Positions 10,473 to 21,244 of a stretch of 64,000 nucleotides of DNA are shown piece after piece. Positions within the stretch are counted from its first letter, which is position 1. Every line of letters begins with the position of its first letter. The stretch spans positions 46,448,373-46,512,372 of the forward strand of contig NC_087251.1 of NCBI RefSeq assembly GCF_037042905.1. The letters are read 5' to 3'. Position numbers and translations under genes: made by a program. Source of the DNA: Lytechinus pictus (lineage: Eukaryota > Echinodermata > Echinoidea > Temnopleuroida > Toxopneustidae). Under the pieces are notes generated by a model, which was given only the letters and a program-made list of their open reading frames with translations, did no database searches and was not told where the DNA came from.

Positions 10473-10606
10473 ATGACTGGCTCTACTTTCAAGAAACATC
10501 AAATATGTTGCCCTTAAAAGAACCATATTGCCCTCGTCTAAAGACTCGGGCCAATATGATTCTGTTGCGGGCCACATATTTGATGTTCCCCTCAAGGCCA
10601 GTCAAT
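10473..10606. repeat. Imperfect foldback of about 135 bp
   Basis: GACTGGC at the left pairs with GCCAGTC at the right, and AAACATCAAATATG pairs with CATATTTGATGTT. In the centre CATATTGCCC and GGGCCAATATG pair as a second arm. The sequence can form a long hairpin. AATAATAATAATAA precedes it. Confidence 0.6.
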
Positions 10607-10742
10607 ATTATATAAATAGTATTGTTGCTGTTGCATAGAACAAATACTTCAGTATGCTTGCCAATCAAATAAAAAGAACGCATAGGCTTGCAAAGAGATG
10701 ACTTGGACTGACCTTTAAAGATACTTTCTCCTCTAAAATTCT

Positions 10743-11034
10743 ATGGCCGGTATTCTGATATCCGGCTTAACTTAGGACATGGTCTGACTCCGTGATAACA
10801 TTATGGGAAGCAAAAAATTTGAAATTGTAAAATTTTTCATGATTTGATGGTTATTCATGTATTCCTTTAAAAAACATTAATTTCATCACATCCAGTGAAT
10901 ACTAATAAAATGTTTATAATGGTTGGTTTTTAACAGTAGCTCAAATAATAGACAAAATGCCAAATGCCGATAATAAAACAATTTCCTACTTAGATCACTG
11001 ACATACTGCTCGGTGAATATGGTCTATACCATGT
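10743..11034. mobile_element. Diverged MITE of the GGCCCGTATTCTGAAGTC family
   Basis: It starts GGCCGGTATTCTGATATCCG and continues TTAACTTAGGACATGGTCTGA. Both parallel the better preserved elements at 26248-26545 and 62144-62848. The right terminus is not clearly preserved. Confidence 0.5.
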
Positions 11035-11047
11035 CTCTCTTTCCTAT

Positions 11048-12240
11048 GGGGTATTGCAAGAAACTCGCAATCAATTGCAAGTCAATTTTGGGTCAAAAAA
11101 TCAATCACAAATCTGGCAAATAATTGCAAATTTGTACTTGATTGCTGTTCTGCTTCTTTTAACAAGAAGTTAAAATTAATTTGCTCTAGTTACAAGTGAT
11201 ATATCAATTGCAAGTTTGCATCAGAAATTGGCAATCGATTGTAAATGATTTCTTGCATTACGATTGCTGGTCTGCTTCTTTTAACAAGATGTTAAAATTA
11301 ATTTGCTCTAGTTACAAGTAATATATCAATTGCAAGTTTGCATCAGAAATTGGCGATCGATTGTAAATGATTTCTTGCATTACGATTGCTGGTCTGCTTC
11401 TTTTAACAGAAGTTAAAATTAATTTGCTCTAGTTACAAGTGATATATCAATTGCAAGCTTGCATCAGAAATTGGCAATCGATTGTAAATGATTTCTTGCA
11501 TTGCGATTGCTGGTCTGCTTCTTTTAACAAGATGTTAAAATTAATTTGCTCTAGTTACAAGTGATATATCAATTGCAAGTTTGCATCAGAAATTGGCGAT
11601 CGATTGTAAATGATTTCTTGCATTATGATTGCTGGTCTGCTTCTTTTAACAAGAAGTTAAAATCAATTTGCTCTAGTTACAAGTGATATATCAATTGCAA
11701 GTTTGCATCAGAAATTGGCGATCGATTGTAAATGATTTCTTGCATTACGATTGCTGGTCTGCTTCTTTTAACAAGAAGTTAAAATTAATTTGCTCTAGTT
11801 ACAAGTGATATCAATTGCAAGTTTGCATCAGAAATTGGTGATCAATTGTAAATGATTTCTTGCGTTACGATTGCTGGTCTGCTTCTTTTAACAAGAAGTT
11901 AAAATTAATTTGCTCTAGTTACAAGTGATATATCAATTGCAAGTTTGCATCAGAAATTGGCGATCGATTGTAAATGATTTCTTGCATTACGATTGCTGGT
12001 CTGCTTCTTTTAACAAGAAGTTAAAATTAATTTGCTCTAGTTACAAGTGACATCAATTGCAAGTTTGCATCAGAAATTGGCAATCGATTGTAAATGATTT
12101 CTTGCATTACAATTGCTGGTCTGCTACTTTTAACAAGAATTTAAAATTAGTTTGCTCTAGTTACAAGTGATATATCAATTGCAAGTTTGCATCAGAATTC
12201 GGCAATCGATCGATTGTAAATGATTTCTTGCATTACCCCC
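11048..12240. mobile_element. Element with inverted ends and nine internal 120-122 bp tandem repeats
   Basis: The left end GGGGTATTGCAAGAAA is the inverted match of the right end TTTCTTGCATTACCCC. Between them the block starting GATTGCTGGTCTGCTTC recurs at about 11140, 11262, 11384, 11505, 11627, 11749, 11869, 11991 and 12111, a period of 120-122 bp with few differences between units. Each unit ends with ATGATTTCTTGCATTAC, the same sequence as the element's right terminus, so the array looks like a tandem amplification of the terminal region. No open frame. Confidence 0.85.
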
Positions 12241-14177
12241 TTTTGAATTAGCCTACCACAGAATGCTGTTATGAAAACTAATGTAAAATCTTCAATTGAA
12301 AAGTGTTAGCGCTTGTCCTAGTGATAAATGGGATAGGTCATTTGAGAAAAGTTGCTTATGAGCTTATTATGAATTGGCTTATTACCTTAAAACAATGTGC
12401 AATCAGCAGTAAAAAAAAAAAGCAAAGTAAATAATACATCAATGTATGTCTAATATGATTTTAATATTGTGAAAATCTGAACATGTGCTTTATTTTGTAG
12501 AATGTGGTGCTGAGATTCAAAATATCTTTCATTTAGGGGTTTATGTTATATAGAGAAGAGGAATATTTCTGTAAGTTAAAAATATTATCATCAATCAGAG
12601 CTTTTAAAGGTTACTCTTAGATTTAAATACATTTTTGATGACTGACGTTCATGTATTATTTCATTTATGTAAGAAGTTTGTTGTATATTTTATAATGATG
12701 ATTTGAATTCTGTGTTATTAATTACTAGTAGTGTGTATAATAGAAATGACAACCACACTGCTGCTATTGTCTATGAAAACTCAATTCATTCATATCAGTC
12801 TAATATCTGATATCTTTAACTATTAAAATGATATAGTTACATAGGTTTTGGTTAAAGATTAATTCCTGCTTTGGTTGAGTTATTTTCATTATATATCTCA
12901 TTTTAAAGTGTATATGTATATAAGGGTGAATTAGATGGGATGAAATTTACTTCCCGAATACATGAGTACTTGCCTAAAATTGAAGTTGATCCATCAAAAT
13001 AATATTCATACCTATATTTGAAGTAGCAAACATGCATTCTCAATATGATCTGTCTCTGATTCCACTATCAAAATTTTTTCAAAATGTGAAAATTTGAACA
13101 AGTAAATTTGAACTTCCTAGGTTCTAAATACATGAAGCTGTATTTTCCAAATGTATAAAATGTAAGAATTATATTTTTTAAAAGCAGGCACTCTATATTT
13201 TCTTTCGAAGCAATATCTGTGTATTATTTTTTGCACAATTCATGCAATAGAATTATATTGATTGCTGTTTTTTTTCTTCAAATTATTTCAAAAGAGACAT
13301 TATTATTATTCTTCAAACTCCCTTCTTTTGTGCATTCATATTTTGGGGTTAAATTCCATTGCATATTATATCTATGTCAAGTAGACTCGCCTAATTTATT
13401 CCAGTTTAGAATAGAATTATTAGATTTCTTATTGGAAAATGCTACTTATTTTGCGTGGAGAACACAGTGATTCAGATAAGATGATGGGCTATTACAACTT
13501 TGATATGTGTGATTATTAAAATGAAAATTTGTTCAGAATGTTTATAAATTGTTTGTATAAATGAATGAATATCTGAATGAAGCATTTTGATTCGTCTGTT
13601 TTTTTTCTTTTATAGTAATTCTTAAGCCTAAGAGAGCTCACTTAAAAAAAAATGTTGTATTGAGTAATTTTCTGAACCAGTAATTCTATGAAAATTATAT
13701 TTCAAATAGTGGTTGCAATTATTGTTGAATTTTAATTAATTTGCATAATTAATGAAGTTCATAATTCTAGAGACCCCCACAAACTAACTGCTACAAAAGA
13801 CTATTCAACCCACCCTTTCAGGAAAAACCTCCACCCCCCCCCCTTGTCTTGAAAGGGCATGGATGCGTTGGGAATTAGACACAATAATTTTATAAGGCAA
13901 ACTATTGTGCAAAAACAATTTGGCCCCTAAAATGGTATAGTGTCTATTTTGGCTGGATCTGGGCCTGGGCGCCCCCATTTCTCAAACACAGATTTTTTTG
14001 TAACGAGCTGTTAGATGATGGTCCATCATGATGAACAATATTTAAAGAGAGTTTCCTGGTGCAGCCCTAAAAATTTTTAGAAAAGGAGAGCATTTTGTCC
14101 CAAAATATCTGACAAGTAAAAACAAATATCATTCAAAGGGTGTTTGGTCTCCAGAACACGGTTGATTAAAATGCATC
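12241..14177. other. AT-rich intergenic DNA
   Basis: No exon with splice-site support, no RNA gene and no clear inverted ends. A short poly-C run near 13836-13846 follows AAAACCTCCA. The open frame at 13219-13470 is low-complexity Phe/Leu-rich and has no support. Confidence 0.5.
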
Positions 14178-14388
14178 TAAGGTCGAGTCCTCCCCCAGAA
14201 AAATGTTGATTTGAATTAATAGAGAAAAATCAAACTAGTATAACACTGAAATAAGAAAGATGGCATTTTGAAGTTTCGCTTATTTTTCACAAAACAGTGA
14301 TATACACAACTCATTGACATGCACATGAGTCAGTCGATGTCCATCACTATTTCTTTTGCTTTATATAATTATAAAATATTTCATTTTT

Positions 14389-15335
14389 GTCTCACCTGCA
14401 TAGCAGAGTGAGACTATAGGCGCCGCTTTTCCGACGGCGACGGCGGCGGCGGCGGCGTCAACACCAAATCTTAACCTGAGGTTAAGTTTTTGAAATGACA
14501 GCATAACTTAGAAAGTGTATGGACCTAGTTCATGAAACTTGGCCATAAGGTTAATCAAGTATTACTGAACATCCTGCCTGAGTTTCATGTCACATGACCA
14601 AGGTCAAAGGTCATTTAGGGTCAATGAACTTAGACCATGTTGGGGGAATCAACATCAAAATCTTAACCTAAGGTTAAGTTTTTGAAATGTCATCATAACT
14701 TAGAAAATATATGGACCTAGTTCATGAAACTTATACATAAGGTTAATCAAGTATCACTGAACATCCTGCATGAGTTTCACGTCACATGACCAAGGTCAAA
14801 GGTCATTTAGGGTCAATGAACTTTGGCCGAATTGGGGGTATCTATTGAATTACCATCATAACTTTGAAAGTTTATGGATCTGATTCATGAAACTTGGACA
14901 TAATAGTAATCAAGTATTACTGAACATCCTGTGCAAGTTTCAGGTCACATGATCAAGGTCAAAGGTCATTTAGGGTCAATGAACTTTGGCCAAATTGGGG
15001 TATTTGTTGAATTACAGCCATAAATTTGAAAGTGTGTTGGTCTAGTTCATAAAACTTGGACATAATAGTAATCAAGTATCACTGAACATCCTGTGCGAGT
15101 TTCAGGTCACATGATCAAGGTCAAAGGTCATGTAAGGTCAAAGAACTTTGGCCACGTTGGGGGTATTTGTTGAATTGCCATCATATCTCTATAAGTATAT
15201 TGGTCTAGTTCATAAAACGTGGAAATAAGAGTAACCAAGTATCACTGAACATCTTGTGCGAGTTATAGTAGTTTTCAAAATCAGCACTGCTGCTATATTG
15301 AATCGCGTGATGCAGGTGAGACGGCCAGAGGCATT
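14389..15335 (+). mobile_element. Nested repeat element with four DR1 (AGGTCA n AGGTCA) sites
   Basis: It starts GTCTCACCTGCATAGCAGAG and ends with GATGCAGGTGAGAC near 15322, so GTCTCACCTGCAT is an inverted terminal or subterminal repeat. After a (GGC)-rich stretch (ACGGCGGCGGCGG) there are four diverged units of about 160-190 bp containing AACTTAGAAAGT and ATGGACCTAGTTCATGAAAC or variants. Each unit holds AGGTCAAAGGTCA (14601, 14793, 14956, 15118). The exact borders in the host element are uncertain; TTGT occurs on both sides and may be the target duplication. Confidence 0.75.
14601..15130 (+). promoter_or_regulatory. Four perfect DR1 nuclear-receptor half-site pairs
   Basis: AGGTCAAAGGTCA occurs exactly at 14601-14613, 14793-14805, 14956-14968 and 15118-15130. 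Two AGGTCA hexamers spaced by one base are the established binding site for RXR, HNF4 and COUP-TF-type receptors. A further TTAGGGTCA half-site follows in three of the units. The match is seen directly; whether anything binds is not known. Confidence 0.55.
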
Positions 15336-15665
15336 CCACTTGTTTACATATTTGACCAACTTGACTGAACCATATAGTATTAAACAATGCTCTTTCCACA
15401 TGTTCAGGGAGGAATTAATCGTTGGTTTCACTTGACAATGAGGAGAAAATTAGAATATTTCATATAATAAAATACAAAAGAAATAGTGGATGACGTCAAA
15501 AGTCTCCTCATTTGTATACCAAGCAGGATGTGCATATCACTGTTTTGTAAAATTAAGAGAAACTTTAAAATGTCATAACTTTACTATTGTCAGTGTTATG
15601 CTTGTTGGCTTTTTCTCTTTTAGTTCAATTAAACTTTTTGTTGGCCGGGGTGGACTTGTCCTTTA

Positions 15666-16835
15666 AAAAAAAAAAGAAATGGTTATCACTCAAAAGAAGT
15701 TTGCTCATATACAGTATGCCTTAAAAGAAATTTAATTCAGATCAATTAACTTCAGTAGTCACAAGCCTTGGAAAAAGTCTGAATTTATGGAATTTCTATA
15801 ATATGACCTAGAGTAGTTTGCATGTTCATGGGGGGATCAACTTTGGTTCACATTTTAATAAGAAAGTCAAAATAAAATTTCATATTTCTTATCAGAAATA
15901 AAAACATAAGAGATAGTAAGTGGGTGACATCTGTTTTCTCATTTTGCATACCAACCAGAATATGCATAACTATAATGCTGAAATTTTTATTAAATCCAGA
16001 TGTAAAACATGAAATTTAAGACATTTCAAACAAATATAAGCATGATGCACAGCATAGGCCTACCCTATTACGGAGTACGAGAGTCGTCGTTGATTTATCG
16101 ATATAGTTTCACAGTATTTTTTTTATATTTTATTTTATGAATTATGGACTATGCAGATTTCAAATTAAAAAGTTTTGTTTTGAAAATTAAAATACGTATT
16201 ATGCCTATTCCCGTTACGTGATTTGCCCCTAAACTTGGAAATCAATAGGCCTATCCCCTATATTTCGGCAAGTTTTGCGAAAACTTTATTTCTTTTATGA
16301 TTTGTCATCTCGCTCTGGTACTGGTACCGAGATATGGGCTACGCGGCTTTTTTAAAAGCTGATGTTTCTCAACAAAAATGGTAAGAAAAATACGATTTAC
16401 TGAATTGTCTTTTTACTACATTTTTGTTTAATGCATTGATTTGTCATTTCTTGTAACCAGAATATATAAATGAACACACCATAAATCATATTTTTGTTTA
16501 ATTTGGGGGCGCTAGTGGCGGCTCTCCTAGTCTTCTGCAGCTGCCACGACACAGCTAGACGCATCATCGCACCCGGTCCTGTCCCGCCGGATCTGGGCGG
16601 CCCGGAAGAGTGTGCTTAGTGACTGAGCAGTGTACGGAATCTTTATGCTAGACTAGAGTCCTAGACATCTGAAATTCGCCGAAACTCGTCTGTTTAAAAC
16701 TAGAGGGTTTGCCATTCCATGCTTTACAACTGGACACTTATCGATCAGGCCCTGGCCAGAGTAAACATAACGTTTCTCTGGCTTTGTGCTTCAAAGATTT
16801 TAAAGGATGACATTTTAGCAGTTACTTTACTAGTC
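15666..16835. other. Intergenic DNA without recognisable genes
   Basis: Mostly AT-rich. The segment 15770-16010 contains words of the same palindromic family (ATAAGAGATAGTAAGTGGGTGA, TGCATAACTATAATGCTGAAA shortened), suggesting a decayed copy. A GC-rich patch lies at 16500-16640 without an open frame that I can support. Confidence 0.4.
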
Positions 16836-18147
16836 AAGGCTCCACATTAACTTTTTTTGGACTTGGTGGTGGCCCGTTCGGGCCACCAAAACCTTCAAAT
16901 AATTTTTTTTGGTGGCCCGATATTAAAGTCTGGTGGCCCGAAAAATATAAAGGAAAACATTAATTTAAAATAAATAAAACAAACTTCTGAAATATTAATT
17001 CTGCAGCCACTACCACCAAGACGTATATTAAAAAAAGAAAACAAAAATAATAAAATAAATAAGTGAAATAAAACAAAAGAAAGAAAATGAAGAAAGAAAA
17101 AACAAAGAACAGGGAAAAAAAGGAAAGAAAAAATTTAGAGGAAAAAAAAAAAAAAAAAAAAAAAAATGAATAAAACAAAATTTATAAAAAATTGGGAAAA
17201 TTTATAATTATTTTTCAGTAGAAGCGTATTCTTTAATCAGGCATATTCAATGGGAAGGGGTATAAATGGTTTAACCACTATAAAAAAAAATGAAAGAAAA
17301 AAAAAGAAAATGGCATAAGTTATATCTCATTATCTGGAAAGAAAACAGTGTGAGAAGAGTCCTTCCGTATATTTGCCAAATGCTGGAAAAATTCACATTT
17401 CATATCAATGAAATGCCTTCCCAAAGTATTTACTTTCTCAAGAGTGGTTTAAGAAGTCATTTGTAAACAAGAAAGAAAGAAACTGTCTGCTTATTTTTGG
17501 CTAGAAAAGACACAGCTTCGAAAGAAACAAAGTATCAACATACATACAAATGCACACGTGGGACTGTGATGTACTCACCTATGTGTTTTATGTGCATAAA
17601 TGCATGTGGAAATCGGTCTTTTTTAGTCAAAAGAGGTCATAATTCCTCTTTTTAATGCTTGCAAATAATCAGGTTACACCAGATTTTAGTAATATGGACT
17701 GTAGAAGGGCATTTCATTGGTGTAAAATGTGACTTTGACGTAGATTTTCAAAGTTCTGTGGAAGATTTCTTAGCAGCAACATTTCGTATCGCAGCTCCCC
17801 GAGTCTAAATAGTCTGCTAACGCACAGCTAGCTAGCTGCATGCAGTGGTTTCATGCATGTAAAGCTCTCGCCAGACGGCCGGCGCGGCCGGCTGGATAAT
17901 AGTTTACTGTATGCAATCTTTGTGTGTGTGTATTTGTGTGTAGATTAACAAAAAGGGCGCATGACGAATTGACTTGCAATTTGAACTGTAGAAAGTTGAT
18001 AAAATGTGTGCAAAATTGGGAGAAAAATTGCGCTACTTTGAAAATTATTGGTTGCCCGATTCGGGCCACCAAAACTTAACATTTTTTCAATAATGGTTGC
18101 CCGAGGTGAATTTCTGGTGGCCCCGGGCCACCGCTAATGTCGAGCCT
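16836..18147. mobile_element. Element with CAAGGCTCNACATTA ends and repeated GGTGGCCCG motifs
   Basis: The left end CAAGGCTCCACATTAAC and right end GCTAATGTCGAGCCTTG are inverted repeats. TGGTGGCCCG/CGGGCCACCA occurs several times close to each end (16866-16940 and 18050-18130) in both orientations. The interior has a long A/G-only run (about 16975-17165) and otherwise AT-rich DNA. CTTTACTAGT at the left and CTTTAGTTTA at the right may be a worn target duplication. Confidence 0.65.
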
Positions 18148-18294
18148 TGCTTTAGTTTAGTCCTTTACTTTAGACGGTGCTTTAGTGCAACTTTTAAATT
18201 GAGGCAATGTCATGAGGATGAGGGAGCAAGAAAAATCTCTCCTGAAATACGGGACAATTGACAAACAAAGAAGGCTACACAGTGTTAGACTTGT

Positions 18295-19015
18295 GAAAAA
18301 AAAACTAAAGAATTGGAAGGGAGGGTGAACAAAAGAATGAAGGAGAGAAAGAAAAGAGATGAATTGAAAAGAAAGAAAGAAAAAATGAAGGTAAAAAATA
18401 AAAGTTAGAATAAAAGAAGGATGAAAGAAAGAATAAAAGAGAGAAAAAAAACATTTCCGTCATTCTTTTAAATGAATAAAGAAAGAAAGGAAGGGAAGAT
18501 GAACAAAAATTAATGTGTGAAAGACAAACTAAAGGAGAGGAAGGAAAAAAGAAATTAAGAAAAATGAGGAAAAAAGAAAGACTGAAGGAAAACAATGTTT
18601 CCTTCATTTGAAAGAAAGAAGAAAAACAGGAAGGAAGGAAGGGAAAGAAAGAATAAGGGGAAAGAATTAGAAGGGAAAAATAAAACAAAGATAGGAGGGA
18701 AGAATGAAGGGAGGAGAGAATGAAAAAAGTGGAAATATTGGAAGGAGAGAAAGAATTAAAAGAAAAGGGAGAGGAAGGGAGAAGGAAGCAAAGAAAAGTT
18801 TAAGGAAAGAAAGAATGAAGCAAATAAAAACGGATATTTAAATAAAGAAGGAAAGAGAAAGAAGGAAAGAAAGAAAATGAACACAGAGAGAAAGAGAAAG
18901 GGTCAGGAAAAAATATAGGAAATAAAGATAGATGGAACAAACAGGGCAAGCAGGAAAAATAGAAGGAAGAACAATGAAGGATAGAAAAGAACAAAAGAAG
19001 AAAAAATTCAAACTT
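18295..19015 (+). repeat. About 720-bp purine-rich tract
   Basis: The + strand is almost only A and G in GAAAGAAAGAAGGAAGG-like words, interrupted by a few single pyrimidines. The pyrimidine-rich open frames on the minus strand (Phe/Ser/Leu only) are a consequence of this and do not encode proteins. It lies immediately before the 19037-19234 foldback. Confidence 0.85.
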
Positions 19016-19036
19016 CAAGCAAACAAAACAAATCCA

Positions 19037-19234
19037 ATCATCTAACAAAAATCATAATGATACTTGGTGTTAAATATGTTTTTTTAAATTTAAAAAAACT
19101 AAAATGTTTTAGAAATGAATACAATTTCAAAGTGAAACATAGTAAAACTAAAAATAAAAAATTTTTTTTTAGTTTTTTTAAATTAAAAAAAACATATTTA
19201 ACACCAAGTATCATTATGATTTTTGTTAGATGAT
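19037..19234. repeat. Near-perfect foldback with 60-bp arms
   Basis: ATCATCTAACAAAAATCATA through ACTTGGTGTTAAATATG at the left is matched, inverted and without visible mismatches, by CATATTTAACACCAAGT through ATTTTTGTTAGATGAT at the right. The arms are about 55-60 bp with a T/A-rich loop of some 70 bp. Probably a MITE; no target duplication was identified. Confidence 0.8.
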
Positions 19235-19639
19235 GCCGGCATCATACACGCCAAGACTCAGAACGAAAGCTGAAACAACTAGATCTAGTTATGAAACTCA
19301 ATAACTTGTTCCTCCGATTACATCTCCAAATCAGCAATCTGATAATCCATAATATATTTATAAAAATTATTTTCCCGCCGATTTTGTGATTATTTTGGTG
19401 GAAAAACTGTTTATCATGTGAGATTTTTTGCACCATTGAGAATCTGCTCCGATCCTACATGCCTAGCTAGAAGCCTGCCACACACAGGCAGGAGGCCAGT
19501 TCGTTTGCAATGTATTGGGCAAGAAAATCACCGCAGAATTTGCAAAAGTTTACAGTTATCAATTTTATTGTTGTCTCTGCTTCGTCATCTGTCATCATTG
19601 GTTATTTGATGACAAATTTGTCACTTTTAAATGTATTAA

Positions 19640-19760
19640 CAACATTTTGTTCAATATTCTGAAATACGGGAAAAAATAGGCGTCCCGGGAAGGGTTTGCC
19701 GGGACAAAGGAGCAAAATACGGGACGATCCCGGGGAATACGGGACATCTGGTCACCCTGC
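19640..19760. repeat. Repeat end with TACGGGAC words
   Basis: TACGGGA or CGGGAC recurs several times in 120 bp and the stretch ends GGGACATCTGGTCACCCTG. A single matching word (AATACGGGACAATTG) occurs at 18247. It resembles the end of an interspersed repeat, but no second end was found. Confidence 0.4.
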
Positions 19761-19834
19761 CTGCCTGAGTCCTAGTGTTAGAACTTAAAATTTGTAAGCC
19801 TAGCTTAAACTAAGTTAAAGGTGAGCAGTTTGCA

Positions 19835-20525
19835 AAGTACAAACGAAAGAAAGAATTGAAGGAAGTTTGAAGGAAAGTTGGAAAAAAATGAAAGATAAAA
19901 GAAAAGATAAAAATAGATAAAGGATGAAAGTAAGGAAAAAAAGCAATTACATGTATGAAAGATAGGAAGGATGGAAGAAACAAATAAGTGAAAGAAAGAT
20001 ATAAAGAAAGAATGAAGGGAAATAATGAAAGAAGGGTCTTGAGACTCTAGAAAGAATGGAAGAGGGAAAGAAACAAAGGAAAAAAGAATGGAGGAAAGTA
20101 GCAAAGGAAAGATAATAATGGAATGAAACAGATAATGAACAAAGGACGAATGTTGGGGAAAAAAAGAAGGAAAGACATGACGAAATTAAAGAAGGAAGGA
20201 AGAAAGGAAAGTAATGAAAAGTGGACAGAAAGAAAGGAAGGAGGGAAAGAATCAAGATAGATTGAAGGAAAGAGAGAACAAAAGAAATATGGGAGAAGGA
20301 AGGAAATAATGAAAGAAGGAAGAAAGAATGAAAGAGGGACATAAGGTTAGGAAGTAGGCCTAATATGAAGAAAGAATGAGATAATGAAAAAAAGAATGAA
20401 ATAAGTGAAAGAATGAAAAAGAAGGAAGGAAAGAATGAGAGGGAAAAAAGGAAAGGGACACAAAGAAAGAAAGAAAGAAATAAAAGGGAGATAAATGAAG
20501 AAAAAGAAGAGGAAGATGGTTAAAT
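19835..20525 (+). repeat. Second long purine-rich tract
   Basis: About 690 bp that is almost entirely A/G on the + strand (GAAAGAAGGAAGGAAAGAA). Composition matches 18295-19015; the two tracts flank 820 bp of mixed sequence that includes the foldback. The minus-strand frames of 99 and 131 codons are low-complexity artefacts. Confidence 0.85.
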
Positions 20526-20752
20526 CTTTAGATCCTAAAAAAAAACAAAAAATTGCTTACCCTAAATTCTACTGATATTCGTTTACAATACATACATTAC
20601 CCACACATATTTTGTACTACTGTACAATGTACTCGCCAATGTTTTTAGTGTTTGTTGACACAAAACTTGACCTCTTTTAGCTTAAACAGAAGTGATAATT
20701 TCTCTGTTTACTGCTTGCAAATGACAGTTAAATCAATTTTATAGAAATGTGT

Positions 20753-21244
20753 CAGGGTCGGGCGCAATTACATTACGTAATTAATTACATTTTTTTTAGT
20801 AATTGTATTTGAAATTTTGAAAGGGAAAGTAATTATAATAGAAAAAAAGGAATTGACTTCAATTATTGTTAATTACTCTTAATAACATTCAATTACTTTA
20901 CAATAAACTTAATTTATTATTTGATTTCATGACCTTTTTTATGTCAGCCGCTTCAGCATCAAAGAGTGTGATAGGAAGAATTCATGCTTTTTAACATGAA
21001 CCTTCATCTTGTCAGTTTCTCTGTAGCTTAGAATCAGGTTGAAATAGGTGGTGCTAATACAGAATACAAATTGATTTCATTTATGACTTTTATAGAAAGT
21101 AAAATTTTGTAATTGTAATTGGCAAAAGTAATTGGTAATTATAATTTTAAAAATGTAATGTAATTGAAAAGTAATTGTAATAGAACATTTCTTCAATTAC
21201 TTAATTGTAATTGGAACTGAAGAAAGTAATTGAGCCCAACCCTG
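20753..21244. mobile_element. MITE built of TAATTAC/GTAATTG words
   Basis: The left end CAGGGTCGGGCGCAATTAC and right end GTAATTGAGCCCAACCCTG are inverted repeats. The flanks AAATGTGT and AAATGTAG resemble an 8-bp target duplication, as hAT elements make. The interior is dense in TAATTA, TAATTG and ATTAC on both strands. Confidence 0.75.

Larger units (their letters stand above)
14178..15665. mobile_element. Palindromic MITE (AAGGACAAGTCCACCCC family), split by a nested insertion
   Basis: The outer halves (14178-14389 and about 15336-15665) are similar, in opposite orientation, to the intact element at 45475-46078. They share the inner words TTGATTTGAATTAA, TAACACTGAAA, TCACAAAACAG and GGAGGAATTAATCGTTG. 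The right end is GGGGTGGACTTGTCCTTTAA. About 945 bp of foreign sequence interrupts the centre. The two halves line up with the intact copy on either side of the insertion. Confidence 0.8.

Noticed and set aside
11048..12240. Regular repeats resembling a CRISPR array
   Set aside because: The units are 120-122 bp and almost identical throughout, with no unique spacers; it is eukaryotic tandem DNA inside a transposon.
18305..18688. Minus-strand frame of 127 codons rich in Phe and Ser
   Set aside because: It lies wholly in a purine-only tract; the complement of A/G repeats stays open by composition alone. The same applies to 18800-19048, 19805-20342 and 47605-48199.
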